Origin: Flavobacteriales bacterium
GTDB taxonomy: Bacteria; Bacteroidota; Bacteroidia; JANQJC01
Assembly: GCA_028281825.1 (NCBI GenBank)
Contig: JANQJC010000124.1
Coordinates: 1 to 64,000 of the forward strand
DNA length: 64,000 nt
Direction: 5' to 3'
This document shows positions 44,136-53,555 of the stretch, one piece after another (within the stretch, counting starts at the first letter, position 1; each line of letters begins with the position of its first letter). The notes beneath the pieces were generated by a model. It saw only the letters and a program-made list of their open reading frames with translations, was not told where the DNA came from and did not search any database. The position numbers and the translations under genes are program-made.

Positions 44136-44981
44136 ATGCCCATTCGCTTTTACTTCCTAATTGTGTTAATACTTGGTGGCTCTTGCTCACAGCCTCAAGG
44201 TAAAAACTCGACAATACCTTCACCTATCAACCTATTTAACCCCGAAGGCAATACTATTGAAACACGCTTTTTGCCACATGAGGGTTTTGATAGAATCAGG
44301 GTAGAAGAAGGCTCATTTGCCGCTTACCTGAGAAGACTCCCGCTTAAACCTGATGGCAGTAAAGTGTATACTTATGATGGAAGAGTAAAAAAGAACAACC
44401 ATGTGTACTGCGGGGTTGTTGACCTAGAAATAGGAACCCGTGATTTACAGCAGTGTGCTGATGCTATTATGCGCCTGCGCGGCGAATACTTGTATCACTC
44501 CCAGCAATACGAGCAGATACATTTTAACTTTACTAATGGTTTCAGAGTAGATTACACTGAATGGATGAAAGGAAAAAGAGTAAAAGTAAGTGGGAACAAC
44601 ACTTCCTGGACTTCTTCTACCTCACCCTCAAATACTTATCAAGATTTCAGGAAGTATATGGATTTGATATTTGCTTATGCGGGAACCCTTTCATTGGCTA
44701 AGGAGCTTAAATCCGTCAGGCTCGAAAACATGCAGATTGGGGATGTTTTTATACAGGGTGGCAGCCCCGGACATGCAGTGATTGTGGTAGACATGATTGA
44801 AAACCCCGAAGGCGAAAAGTACTTTATGTTGGCTCAAAGCTACATGCCTGCCCAGGATATACAGGTGCTGCTCAACCCTCTTGACAAGGGAGTAAGCCCC
44901 TGGTACCCTCTTAATTTTGATGGGAACTTAGCAACCCCTGAGTGGACATTTAAAAGTACAGACCTAAAAAGATTTGAGTAG
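44136..44981 (+). CDS. DUF4846 lipoprotein
   Basis: A 281-aa lipoprotein (lipobox ending at Cys17, GGSC) with the DUF4846 signature: RFLPHEGFDRIRVEEGSFAAYLRRLPLKPDG, VYTYDGRVK, and DLQQCADAIMRLRGEYLY, then the Gly-Asp-Val-Phe-Ile-Gln-Gly-Gly-Ser-Pro-Gly-His-Ala segment typical of the family. The conserved His-Ala and Cys resemble a papain-like arrangement but function is unproven. Divergent from the membrane protein gene; a 6-bp stem hairpin (44981-44999) follows the stop. Confidence 0.82.
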   Translation: MPIRFYFLIVLILGGSCSQPQGKNSTIPSPINLFNPEGNTIETRFLPHEGFDRIRVEEGSFAAYLRRLPLKPDGSKVYTYDGRVKKNNHVYCGVVDLEIGTRDLQQCADAIMRLRGEYLYHSQQYEQIHFNFTNGFRVDYTEWMKGKRVKVSGNNTSWTSSTSPSNTYQDFRKYMDLIFAYAGTLSLAKELKSVRLENMQIGDVFIQGGSPGHAVIVVDMIENPEGEKYFMLAQSYMPAQDIQVLLNPLDKGVSPWYPLNFDGNLATPEWTFKSTDLKRFE

Positions 44982-45046
44982 TTCAGGCTCTTACTGAACA
45001 AGTAGCATGAAAAAACGTTAATTTAACCTCACAAAAAAACTTAACC

Positions 45047-45460
45047 ATGAAAAGACACGCAACATCAGTATGGGAAGGAAGTGGCAAAGAAGGCAAAGGC
45101 CATTTAACGACCCAAAGCACCGTACTTAGTGAAACACAATACTCCTACTCTTCTCGCTTTGAAGATGGTATTGGCACCAACCCTGAAGAGTTGGTTGCAG
45201 CAGCCCACGCAGGTTGTTTCAATATGAAACTATCGTTTGTGTTGGGTGCTGCCGGCTTTACACCTGAAAAACTAGAAACCAAAGCTGTTATCACTTTGGA
45301 GGATGGAGCAGTAAGCAAATCAGAGCTTACTTTAACTGCCGCTGTGCCAGACATCGATGCACAAAAGTTCGAAGAGTCAGTAAGGGATGCGGAAAAGAAT
45401 TGCCCTATTTCAAAGCTACTTGATACGGAAATTGTAGTGAACTACACGCTAAACAACTAG
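45047..45460 (+). CDS. OsmC/Ohr-family peroxide reductase
   Basis: A 137-aa protein of the OsmC family with redox cysteines C57 (AAAHAGCFNM) and C119 (AEKNCPISKLL) and the N-terminal strand pair typical of OsmC. These proteins reduce organic hydroperoxides. Its stop TAG shares the palindrome CTAG with the stop of the convergent GT4 gene. Confidence 0.92.
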   Translation: MKRHATSVWEGSGKEGKGHLTTQSTVLSETQYSYSSRFEDGIGTNPEELVAAAHAGCFNMKLSFVLGAAGFTPEKLETKAVITLEDGAVSKSELTLTAAVPDIDAQKFEESVRDAEKNCPISKLLDTEIVVNYTLNN

Positions 45461-46566
45461 TTTCTTATCACTGAGATAAGTCGGTGTTTTTCTTTATCCC
45501 AACATAACTGTTGAGCAGCTTTACTGGATTTTTGCTTCCATTCTGCAATTTGGTTAGGATTGGATAGCATTTCTTTCATTTTCGCAGCGATGTCTTCAGG
45601 CTTATGAGAAGGTATGAAATTACCAACCCCATATTGCCGTATGATGGTTTCTACTTCTGGCAGTTTGGATGCCAGCACTGGAATACCAGCTTGTATATAA
45701 TCAAACAGTTTATTAGGCAAGCTGTACCTGTAATTGATGTTGGTATCCTTATCCAGGGTAAGCCCTAAGTCGGCAATACGAGTGTATTGCATCATTTCCT
45801 CAAACGGCAAGCGCCCTTTGAAGATGACTTTACCTTTTAAGCCTCCTTCTTGGGACATGGTTTTTAGGGTTTCAATCACATCACCACTACCGAGAACTAG
45901 AAGGACTATGTCATCAAGGTATTTCATGGCTTGCACGGCCTCTTCCCCACCCCTGTCTACATTAATACCAGAGCCTTGTAAGATGATTAGTTTCTTATTT
46001 ACAGGTAATCCTAGCTGCTCTCTCGTTTTCTGCTCTTTTAATACCAGAGTTTGGGGTACATTGCGCACCACCGCCATCTCAACACCATATTCTTGCTTAT
46101 AAAGTTTAGCAATGGAATTGTTCACGGTAATCGCCTTTTTCACTTTTGGCAGGCAAAACCTTTCAATCTTTTGCCAAATACCCTTTACAAATGGCCGACC
46201 TTCCAACTCTGGAACTCCAGTGTAATACTCATGGCTGTCATAAATTAGTTCTTTGCCGCGCAGCCTACTCATTAGGTAATTAGGCAAAAGGGTATCAAGG
46301 TCGTTGGAATAAAGTAAGTCTACTTTGCTGAAAAGCAAAAACAAAAAAAGCCTGAAATTATATTCCGCGTAAAATAAAGGGCCTTTCCTGAAAAGCAGTT
46401 TCATACGCTTAGTGGCATATGGCCTTGTATCCATAGGAAGGCTGTTGTTTAGTTGGCGACCAACTAATTTCACATCATAACCTTCTTCTACCAGGCAAGA
46501 GCAAACACGGTTTACCCTTTGATCGGTAGATAAGTCGTTAGTAACGGAAACAATAACCCTTTTCAC
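45457..46566 (-). CDS. GT4-family glycosyltransferase
   Basis: A 369-aa GT-B fold enzyme: N-terminal VSVTNDLSTDQRVNRVCSCL, a central LIYDSHEYYTGVPEL motif and C-terminal Glycos_transf_1 segments (KVIFKGRLPFEEMMQYTRIADLGL, LPNKLFDYIQAGIPVLAS). It transfers a nucleotide-activated sugar in the cytoplasm. The stop codon is interleaved with that of osmC. It follows the O-methyltransferase gene by 54 bases. Confidence 0.88.
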   Translation of the reverse strand: MKRVIVSVTNDLSTDQRVNRVCSCLVEEGYDVKLVGRQLNNSLPMDTRPYATKRMKLLFRKGPLFYAEYNFRLFLFLLFSKVDLLYSNDLDTLLPNYLMSRLRGKELIYDSHEYYTGVPELEGRPFVKGIWQKIERFCLPKVKKAITVNNSIAKLYKQEYGVEMAVVRNVPQTLVLKEQKTREQLGLPVNKKLIILQGSGINVDRGGEEAVQAMKYLDDIVLLVLGSGDVIETLKTMSQEGGLKGKVIFKGRLPFEEMMQYTRIADLGLTLDKDTNINYRYSLPNKLFDYIQAGIPVLASKLPEVETIIRQYGVGNFIPSHKPEDIAAKMKEMLSNPNQIAEWKQKSSKAAQQLCWDKEKHRLISVIRN

Positions 46567-46620
46567 AATGGCGAAAATAAACGCTTTTAAATGAAAGTAG
46601 AGTTATATTATGGGCAGGTA

Positions 46621-47262
46621 TTATTTTTTGCGAGCTATTAACAGGCCATCCCTTACTGGTAGCAACACATTTTCAACCCGGGTATCAGCATTTACTTTTT
46701 CGCAGTAATCCACAAGGGCAGCTGTGTCTATATCCATTTCCTCTCTTGGTAGGGTAACCTTGCCACTCCAAAGCACATTGTCTGCGATGATGTAACCACC
46801 AGGGTTCATCTTGTCTATCACCAAATCAAAATAGTTGCTGTAATTCTCTTTGTCGGCATCAATAAAAACCAAGTCTAATTTAACATCTAAAGTCGGAATG
46901 AATTCCAAAGCATTGCCGATGCGATAGTCTACTTTCTCTTCAATACCAGCTTTGGCCAAATACTTGCGTACCATAGTCTCCAACTCTTCATTGATATCAA
47001 TGGTATAGAGTTTACCATCCTCTTGCAACCCATTGCTCAGGCATATTGCCGAGTAACCTGTAAAAGTACCTATTTCAAGTATGTTTTTGGGCTTAATCAT
47101 TTGGCTTAACATGCGCAACACTTGACCTTGTATATGCCCTGATAGCATTCGTGGCATCAAGGTTTTGGCATAAGTCTCACGATTGAGTTCTGCTAGTACA
47201 CCCGTCTCTTGCTGGGTATATTTAGCGGCATAATCTTCTATGTTCTTGGGTAAAAAGTCCAT
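46621..47262 (-). CDS. O-methyltransferase (catechol-type)
   Basis: A 213-aa SAM-dependent O-methyltransferase of the Methyltransf_3 family: ILEIGTFTGYSAICLS (motif I), LVFIDADKENYSNYFDLV (metal ligands) and GGYIIADNVLWSGKV. The Asp/Asn metal ligands are intact. It starts 8 bases after the stop of the TonB-dependent receptor, so likely co-transcribed. Substrate not predictable. Confidence 0.92.
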   Translation of the reverse strand: MDFLPKNIEDYAAKYTQQETGVLAELNRETYAKTLMPRMLSGHIQGQVLRMLSQMIKPKNILEIGTFTGYSAICLSNGLQEDGKLYTIDINEELETMVRKYLAKAGIEEKVDYRIGNALEFIPTLDVKLDLVFIDADKENYSNYFDLVIDKMNPGGYIIADNVLWSGKVTLPREEMDIDTAALVDYCEKVNADTRVENVLLPVRDGLLIARKK

Positions 47263-47270
47263 CTTAGGTA

Positions 47271-49583
47271 TTAAAATGTGAAGCTCACGCCCGCACTAGG
47301 TAGAACAGGCAATTGGTCTACCCTTTCATATTTGATACGGTCGAAATAGAAAATATTTTGACGGTTGTAGGCATTAGTAACACCCACATTGGCTTCTAAC
47401 TCACTATTCTCATTGAATATAAACTTCTTCTTAAGTGTTAAATCCAACCTGTGGTAATATGGCAACCTACCTGTGTTTAAGTCATCGTACTGAATACCTA
47501 AACTACCATTCTCAGTAGTGTAGTCGCCAGTGAAGTCTCCGTTAAAATCAAGCAACTCATAGTAACCTTGAGTTTGCGTGAATGGAAACCCAGAACCCAT
47601 GTTCCAGCGTGCGTCCAACTCCCATGTATTGCCTTTACCGAATTTATAGGCTGCAACTAGATTCACGTTATGACGGCGATCGTAATGAGGGAAATATTCA
47701 TCAATTCCCGTCTCTGTTTCGTATTCGCGGGTTACCCTACCTAAACTATATACTGCCCAAATGTATAATTGCCTGTAATCATACTTCAGTAGCACATCAA
47801 TACCGTAGGCCCTGCCTTTCTCTATGATAAAGTCTTTCTTTTGGTAGTCAGGTATTTCACTATATTCCTCAGTGTCATCAAATAGCTTATCCCTATTGAT
47901 GTTAGTCAGCTGAGTGAAGTTGATAAGGTAACCTTCAACGTTAAGGGATATACGTTTGCTAATGTCGTATTCAAAGCCAGCAATATTATGAATTGCTTTT
48001 TGAAGGCGATGCCTTACATCCTCGTCATTGTATGTTTTAGGAAGATTCTCAGGACTTGATAGGAAGCCATAGAACAAGTTAACTACGTCCCTATCAGAGT
48101 TGGCACTTAGCAAGTTTTGTGAGTAGAAGCCACCAGCGTATTTAAGACGAAATTTTTTAGCCAGGTTGTACTTTAACCCCAACCTTGGTTCAGGAGAAAA
48201 TGTAGCTAAAGAGGCATAGTAATGCATCCTGAAGCTAGGCTCAATTACCACTTTATCCTTGGTAATGCGGTATTTGAAATAACCGGCAATTTCAGTGGTA
48301 AAGTCTTCCTGCTCAATCTTTCTATTCACACTATTGAAAAAGGTAAAGTCTGTGGCGAATCCAATTACTTCAATCCCATATTTCAATTCATTTCTACCCA
48401 AGAAGTAAGTAAAATCAAGGCCCAGGTTAAAACCTGAAATAGTACTACTATCAGGTGGTTGGTTTTCTTCCTGAAGCGTAATACCATATTGAGAATAAGC
48501 AAAGTCACCTGAAATTAATACTGGTGAGCCACTTGGAACCAAGATAAAATTACTACCAAAACCTGATGTTTTCCAGTCGTAGTCAGAAACTGCCTGATAG
48601 TTTACATTATCCCTAAAGTGGAAACCAAAGACATTGAACTTACTACCATTAGAGGCATTGAAAGACATCTTGCCATACAAGTCAGTAAAGCCAAATGGCA
48701 GGCCGCCTGAGTCAATATAGGTGTATAAGGCCTTGGAACTTTCTGCCAGATAGGAATGCTTACCTGAGAAAATGAACGAAGAGCTACCCTCATTATCATC
48801 TGTGGACTTCTTCAATGGCCCCTCTAATAGCAGCCTTGACAAAAACGGGTTCACAGCCACTTTACCACCAAACCTTCGGGTATTACCATTTCTTGTGGTG
48901 ATATCCATAATAGATGACGTTCTACCACCATGCTCGGCATTAAAACCGCCAGTACTCACATCAGCATTTCTGATTATATCCGGGTCAAACACCGAAAAGA
49001 AACCAATGCTATGGAATGGGTTGTAAATCACCATACCATCTAACATCACCTTGTTTTGAACTGGTGAGCCACCGCGAATATATATCTGCCCACCCTGATC
49101 ACCAGTGAATACGACACCCGGTATCACTTGAAGGTATTGAGCCAAATCGGGCTCACCACCAATAGTCGGTATCTGTTGCATTTCTTTTGGTGTAATCTTA
49201 AAGTCTGAAATCTTAACTTCAGTGGTTTTCTCTTGCGCCGCTGCCGATACTTGCACCGCCTGCATCTGCACTGAAGACTCCGATACTTCCATCTTCACCG
49301 TGGTGATTTCGTTGGCCTTTACAGTATATGTTTGCACCAATGAGTCATAACCCAGAGAAGAGACTTTTAGTGTTATTTCACCCGGTTGCAACTTAGTAAG
49401 TGAAAAATAACCGTTTACGTCTGTGGCTACACCTTGAGCGGTACCCTGTATCACCACGTTGGTAAATATCATGGGCTCGCCTGTTCCTTTGTCGTACACA
49501 AACCCCCTTATGCTTCCGGTTTGTGCAAATGTTGTAGTAGCAATGCAAACAAGCGAGAATAAAAATATCAGTCTTTTCACCAT
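47271..49583 (-). CDS. TonB-dependent outer-membrane receptor
   Basis: A 770-aa receptor with signal peptide (to TTTFAQT), a CarboxypepD_reg-like domain (25-105, GFVYDKGTGEPMIFTNVVIQG), a plug domain (about 115-230, QYLQVIPGVVFTGDQGGQIYIRGGSPVQNKVMLDGM), and a 22-strand barrel ending in the aromatic residue of GVSFTF. No SusD partner lies beside it, so a glycan-uptake locus is unlikely; a substrate cannot be named. Divergent from secDF. Confidence 0.9.
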   Translation of the reverse strand: MVKRLIFLFSLVCIATTTFAQTGSIRGFVYDKGTGEPMIFTNVVIQGTAQGVATDVNGYFSLTKLQPGEITLKVSSLGYDSLVQTYTVKANEITTVKMEVSESSVQMQAVQVSAAAQEKTTEVKISDFKITPKEMQQIPTIGGEPDLAQYLQVIPGVVFTGDQGGQIYIRGGSPVQNKVMLDGMVIYNPFHSIGFFSVFDPDIIRNADVSTGGFNAEHGGRTSSIMDITTRNGNTRRFGGKVAVNPFLSRLLLEGPLKKSTDDNEGSSSFIFSGKHSYLAESSKALYTYIDSGGLPFGFTDLYGKMSFNASNGSKFNVFGFHFRDNVNYQAVSDYDWKTSGFGSNFILVPSGSPVLISGDFAYSQYGITLQEENQPPDSSTISGFNLGLDFTYFLGRNELKYGIEVIGFATDFTFFNSVNRKIEQEDFTTEIAGYFKYRITKDKVVIEPSFRMHYYASLATFSPEPRLGLKYNLAKKFRLKYAGGFYSQNLLSANSDRDVVNLFYGFLSSPENLPKTYNDEDVRHRLQKAIHNIAGFEYDISKRISLNVEGYLINFTQLTNINRDKLFDDTEEYSEIPDYQKKDFIIEKGRAYGIDVLLKYDYRQLYIWAVYSLGRVTREYETETGIDEYFPHYDRRHNVNLVAAYKFGKGNTWELDARWNMGSGFPFTQTQGYYELLDFNGDFTGDYTTENGSLGIQYDDLNTGRLPYYHRLDLTLKKKFIFNENSELEANVGVTNAYNRQNIFYFDRIKYERVDQLPVLPSAGVSFTF

Positions 49584-49602
49584 ACCTTATTTAGAGGAGC
49601 GG

Positions 49603-49610
49603 CAAATTTA
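49603..49610 (-). promoter_or_regulatory. -7 element before the TonB receptor
   Basis: On the minus strand TAAATTTG fits TAnnTTTG exactly. It ends 19 bases before the ATG at 49583, giving a leader near 14 bases. A -33 TTTG is not clear. Confidence 0.35.
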
Positions 49611-49704
49611 AAAACATTTGCCTTGTGAGCGTCCCCGTATCCAATAAATTCAGGTAATTATATACAAGTCTGTCTATCTGCAAATTTCAAAAGCCAGCCA
49701 TAGC

Positions 49705-49722
49705 ATACCTTAGCCAAGGTAT
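49705..49722. promoter_or_regulatory. 18-base palindrome between TonB receptor and secDF genes
   Basis: ATACCTT-AGCC-AAGGTAT is a perfect 7-4-7 inverted repeat with no U-tract, in the middle of the divergent intergenic region, about 122 bases from the receptor start. It might be an operator of the receptor gene; the factor is unknown. Confidence 0.4.
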
Positions 49723-49782
49723 AGGAGAGCACAAGACTATATTAATGCCTGTAACACAGCAAAAAACAGAAATCTAAATAAG

Positions 49783-49813
49783 TTGGTAAAAACTAACGGT
49801 TATTCTATATTTG
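49783..49813 (+). promoter_or_regulatory. Promoter of secDF
   Basis: TATATTTG (49806-49813) matches the Bacteroidota -7 consensus exactly, with TTG (49783-49785) 20 bases before as the -33 element. The transcript would start near 49819, 31 bases before the ATG. Confidence 0.65.
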
Positions 49814-49849
49814 CACGCTCAATTTTAAAAAGAACAAGATTCCCGCATT

Positions 49850-52800
49850 ATGCAAAACAAAGGTCTTATAGGATTTTTTGCCGTATTGCTAACGCTGATT
49901 TGTCTTTTTTACTTGTCTTTTACTGTAGTAACAAGAGGTATTGAAGATGATGCAGTTGCATACGCAGACGGCGATATTAAGAAAGAAGCCGCCTATCTCG
50001 ATTCAATGCAAGGTGAAAAGGTGTACAACCTTTTGATTAAGGAGTACTCTTATGGCGAGTGCAAGGAAAGAGAGATAGCACTTGGACTTGACCTTCGCGG
50101 TGGTATGAACGTAACCCTTGAAGTATCGCTTATAGATATGATAAGGGCACTTTCACTGGATAGCGATGACGAAGCCTTTAACCAAGCTCTTGATTTAGCT
50201 AAGGAGAAACAAGCAAGTACACAAGAAGATTTTGTAACGTTATTTGGCAAAGCATACGCTGAGGTTGCCCCTGACGGTCAATTGGTGAGTATTTTTGGTT
50301 ATAACCTTAAAGACAAAATCACCCAAGATGCAACCAATGCTGATGTATTGAAAGTTGTAAGGCAAGAAGCTGAAGACGCAATAGACAGGACTTTTAACGT
50401 ACTGAGAACCAGGATAGACAAATTTGGTGTTACCCAACCTAACATACAAAGGCTGGAAGGCTCAGACAGGATATTGGTTGAGCTACCAGGTGTGAAAGAC
50501 CCTGAAAGGGTTAGGAAATTACTACAAGGTACCGCCAAACTTGAGTTCTGGGAAACTTACGAGAACAAGGACATATTCCCAATAATTGAACAGGCTGACC
50601 AGGTATTGAAGAAGATTATATCTCCAGAACTTGTTGAAGATTCAGCTGCAACAGCGAGTGTTGATGGTGAAGAAACATCTGAGGAACAAGTGAATGAAGA
50701 GCCTGAGATTGAGGAACAACCAGATTCTGGTGAAGTTGGCCTTGAAGAACTCTTCGGTACCGACGAAGATGACACTTCATCCGTGTCTACGCCAGTTGCA
50801 GGTGCTAACCTGGAGAAAGAAAACCCGCTGTTGGCTATTTTCTCACCAAATATTTACCAGCAAAATGGCCAGTATGTTTTAGGTGAAGGGCCATTAGTGG
50901 GCGTGTGTCAGGTGAAAGACACAGCCAAAATCAATGATTACCTTTCAAGGAAGCAAGTAAAGGCATTATTCCCTCGCGACCTTAAGTTATTATGGCATGT
51001 GAAGCCTTATGCTGACAACGATGGCAGGATGATGATACAGCTGATTGCCATAAAGATGAGCAAGCGCGATGGCAAGGCTCCACTTGAGGGAGATGTAGTT
51101 GTTGATGCCCGTCAGGATTACAGCCAGTTTGGTGCCAAGCCTGAAGTAGAAATGGTAATGAATGCCGAAGGTGCTAATGCCTGGGCTAAATTAACCGAGA
51201 AAAACAAAGGCAAGAGTGTTGCCATTGTATTGGATGACTATGTGTACTCTTTCCCTACGGTGCAAGATAAAATTACGGGAGGACGTTCTTCTATCACAGG
51301 TAACTTTACCATTAACGAAGCGAAGGACCTTGCTAATATTTTGAAGGCTGGTAAGCTACCAGCCCCAGCCAAAATTGTTGAAGAAGCAGTTGTAGGCCCA
51401 TCATTGGGTAAAGAGTCTATCAAAGCTGGTATGTACTCGTTTATCGCTGCCATTATATTGGTATTGATATTCATGATACTATACTACAATAATGCTGGTA
51501 TCGTAGCCAATATCGCTTTGATAGCTAATGTGTTTTTCATCTTTGGTGTGTTAGCTTCACTAGGTGCTGTACTTACCTTACCTGGTATCGCTGGTATAGT
51601 ATTGACGATTGGTATCTCGATAGACACCAACGTACTGATATTTGAAAGGATACGTGAGGAGTTGGCTAAGGGAACTGGCAAGAAACTGGCCATTGCGGAA
51701 GGTTATAAACACGCTTACTCAGCTATTATTGATGCCAACGCCACTTCATTACTCACTGGTATCATATTATATATTTTTGGTTCAGGACCAATTCAAGGTT
51801 TTGCTACTACCTTCATCATTGGTATATTCTGCTCACTGTTTGCGGCCATTTTGATTACCAGATTGATATTTGACTGGCAATTAGGTCGTGGCAAGGACGT
51901 GAAGTATAGCACTAACTTTAGTGAGCGTGCTTTCAAAAACACAGCTATTGACTTTATTGGCAAGAGAAGAGTTGCCTATTTGATTTCAGGTATAGCAATA
52001 GCCGCCGGATTGACTTCTTATTTTGTAAGAGATTTCAACTATGGTGTTGACTTCTTGGGTGGCCGCTCATACGTGGTAAGTTTTGAGGAACCAGTCAGTG
52101 TAAGTGATGTTAATGCTTCTCTTACAACAGCTTTTGACAACAAAAGCCCATCTGTGGTTACTTTCGGTAGTCCTAAGATGCTGAAAATTGTGACTGCTTA
52201 CCGTATAGATGATGCATCGGAACAAGCAGACTCACTGGTAGAAGCTAAACTGTTTGAAGGATTACAACAGTTCTATAGTGCTGATATGACCTTTGAGAAG
52301 TTTAACAGTATCTCAGAAGACAACCCAATTGGTAAGCAAAGCTCACAAAAGGTTGGGCCTACCATTGCTGACGACATTAAGGATGCAGCATTAAGTTCGG
52401 TATTGTTCTCACTAGTAGTTATCTTCCTGTACATCTTATTAAGGTTTAGGAAGTGGCAATTTAGTTTGGGTGCCGTTGTGGCCTTATTCCACGATGTATT
52501 GATTATTCTGGGCTTGTTTGCCATGTTCCACCACATTCTGCCATTCTCAATGGAGATTGACCAGGCCTTTATCGCAGCGATACTGACGGTGATTGGTTAT
52601 TCTATTAACGATACGGTGGTTGTGTTTGACCGCATCAGGGAGTATCAACAAGACCATCCATTGCGTGCCAAGAATACTATCAAGGTTATTAATGATGCCC
52701 TGAACAGCACCTTGAGCCGCACGGTGGTTACTGGTCTTACCACATTTATCGTGTTACTTGTATTATTCTTATTCGGTGGTGAAACCATTAAAGGTTTCTC

Positions 52801-52912
52801 ATTCGCCCTATTGGTTGGTGTGGTAGTGGGTACTTACTCTTCTATCTTTATCGCAACACCAGTTGTAGTCGAGTTTTATAAGAAAGAAAAGGCCGACGAA
52901 GGAAAGGAATAA
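49850..52912 (+). CDS. secDF: Protein translocase subunit SecDF (fusion)
   Basis: A 1020-aa fusion of SecD (about 1-680) and SecF (690-1010), which uses the proton-motive force to complete Sec export. Each half carries six membrane helices and a conserved cytoplasmic loop (ERIREELAKGTGK in SecD, FDRIREYQQDHPL in SecF). The periplasmic P1 domain of SecD contains a long acidic insert (DGEETSEEQVNEEPEIEEQ...), low-complexity and variable. The fusion is usual in Bacteroidota. Preceded by a good promoter and followed by a strong terminator, then tatA. Confidence 0.96.
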   Translation: MQNKGLIGFFAVLLTLICLFYLSFTVVTRGIEDDAVAYADGDIKKEAAYLDSMQGEKVYNLLIKEYSYGECKEREIALGLDLRGGMNVTLEVSLIDMIRALSLDSDDEAFNQALDLAKEKQASTQEDFVTLFGKAYAEVAPDGQLVSIFGYNLKDKITQDATNADVLKVVRQEAEDAIDRTFNVLRTRIDKFGVTQPNIQRLEGSDRILVELPGVKDPERVRKLLQGTAKLEFWETYENKDIFPIIEQADQVLKKIISPELVEDSAATASVDGEETSEEQVNEEPEIEEQPDSGEVGLEELFGTDEDDTSSVSTPVAGANLEKENPLLAIFSPNIYQQNGQYVLGEGPLVGVCQVKDTAKINDYLSRKQVKALFPRDLKLLWHVKPYADNDGRMMIQLIAIKMSKRDGKAPLEGDVVVDARQDYSQFGAKPEVEMVMNAEGANAWAKLTEKNKGKSVAIVLDDYVYSFPTVQDKITGGRSSITGNFTINEAKDLANILKAGKLPAPAKIVEEAVVGPSLGKESIKAGMYSFIAAIILVLIFMILYYNNAGIVANIALIANVFFIFGVLASLGAVLTLPGIAGIVLTIGISIDTNVLIFERIREELAKGTGKKLAIAEGYKHAYSAIIDANATSLLTGIILYIFGSGPIQGFATTFIIGIFCSLFAAILITRLIFDWQLGRGKDVKYSTNFSERAFKNTAIDFIGKRRVAYLISGIAIAAGLTSYFVRDFNYGVDFLGGRSYVVSFEEPVSVSDVNASLTTAFDNKSPSVVTFGSPKMLKIVTAYRIDDASEQADSLVEAKLFEGLQQFYSADMTFEKFNSISEDNPIGKQSSQKVGPTIADDIKDAALSSVLFSLVVIFLYILLRFRKWQFSLGAVVALFHDVLIILGLFAMFHHILPFSMEIDQAFIAAILTVIGYSINDTVVVFDRIREYQQDHPLRAKNTIKVINDALNSTLSRTVVTGLTTFIVLLVLFLFGGETIKGFSFALLVGVVVGTYSSIFIATPVVVEFYKKEKADEGKE

Positions 52913-52934
52913 GCAGAATTACAATAAACTTCTT

Positions 52935-52974
52935 GAAAGCCCCTGCGCCATATGCAGGGGCTTTCTTATTTTTG
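52935..52974 (+). terminator. Strong terminator of secDF
   Basis: GAAAGCCCCTGC (52935-52946) and GCAGGGGCTTTC (52954-52965) form a perfect 12-bp stem with a 7-base loop, followed by TTATTTTTG. The T-tract also contains a -7-like element (see 52967). Confidence 0.9.
52967..52974 (+). promoter_or_regulatory. -7 element of tatA inside the terminator tail
   Basis: TATTTTTG matches TAnnTTTG exactly and lies 19 bases before the tatA ATG at 52994. The T-tract of the secDF terminator thus doubles as the promoter core of the next gene. No -33 element can be separated from the hairpin. Confidence 0.45.
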
Positions 52975-52993
52975 TACCCTAATCATTAAGGCA

Positions 52994-53356
52994 ATGGATA
53001 TCCCAATTCTGTTTTTAAACCTTGGCGGCTCAGAGATAATGCTGATACTGCTGGTTGTGCTTCTGCTTTTCGGCTCAAAGAAAATACCAGAGTTAGCGAG
53101 AGGATTGGGTAAAGGTATCAGGGAGTTTAAAGACGCCACCCAAGGTATACAACGCGAGATTGAAAAGGGAATGAATGAGACCGAGGAAGTGATTGAAAAA
53201 GACACTACTGCAAAACCTCCAGCACCTAAACCTTATGTACCACCTCAATCTGTAGCTCGCAGGGATGATGATGAGCCAGAAGAAGCTGAACAAACAGAAG
53301 TGAAGGAGCCAACTGAAAAAAAACCTGATGAAGAGGAAGAAAAGAAGGAAGAATAG
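52994..53356 (+). CDS. tatA: Twin-arginine translocase subunit TatA
   Basis: A 120-aa protein with one short membrane helix (residues 8-24: [18 protein letters not shown]), the [23 protein letters not shown] hinge and amphipathic helix of TatA/E, and an acidic, proline- and glutamate-rich C-terminal tail (unstructured). It assembles the pore of the Tat pathway, which exports folded proteins. I begin at 52994, since [15 protein letters not shown] opens the helix; the longer frame upstream overlaps the terminator. Confidence 0.9.
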   Translation: MDIPILFLNLGGSEIMLILLVVLLLFGSKKIPELARGLGKGIREFKDATQGIQREIEKGMNETEEVIEKDTTAKPPAPKPYVPPQSVARRDDDEPEEAEQTEVKEPTEKKPDEEEEKKEE

Positions 53357-53377
53357 AGAAAAACATACTTTTTTATG

Positions 53378-53412
53378 AAAAGCCGGTCAAAAATGACTGG
53401 CTTTTTTGTTTT
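53378..53412 (+). terminator. Terminator of tatA
   Basis: AAAAGCCGGTCA (53378-53389) pairs with TGACTGGCTTTT (53394-53405) around AAAA, with a G:U pair, followed by TTGTTTTT. Typical Rho-independent form. Confidence 0.85.
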
Positions 53413-53477
53413 TAAAGCACTTTACATCGATACGACATTAAATTTTCAATGAAATGTTAAAAAAATGTTATTAATTT

Positions 53478-53510
53478 TTTGCAACCCCACCTGTTTTTTA
53501 AATACTTTTG
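53478..53510 (+). promoter_or_regulatory. Promoter of the type II glutamine synthetase gene
   Basis: TACTTTTG (53503-53510) matches TAnnTTTG, with TTTG (53478-53481) 21 bases before it. The leader would be about 40 bases. Both elements are exact. Confidence 0.65.
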
Positions 53511-53555
53511 TAAAAAATTCATACAAATTTCTCATCAACACTTAAATTTTTTGCT

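Noticed and set aside
53386-53397. Inverted repeat GTCA-AAAA-TGAC, resembling the CRP/FNR palindromes
   Set aside because: The arms are in the opposite orientation (GTCA...TGAC) and form part of the tatA terminator stem with a T-tract.
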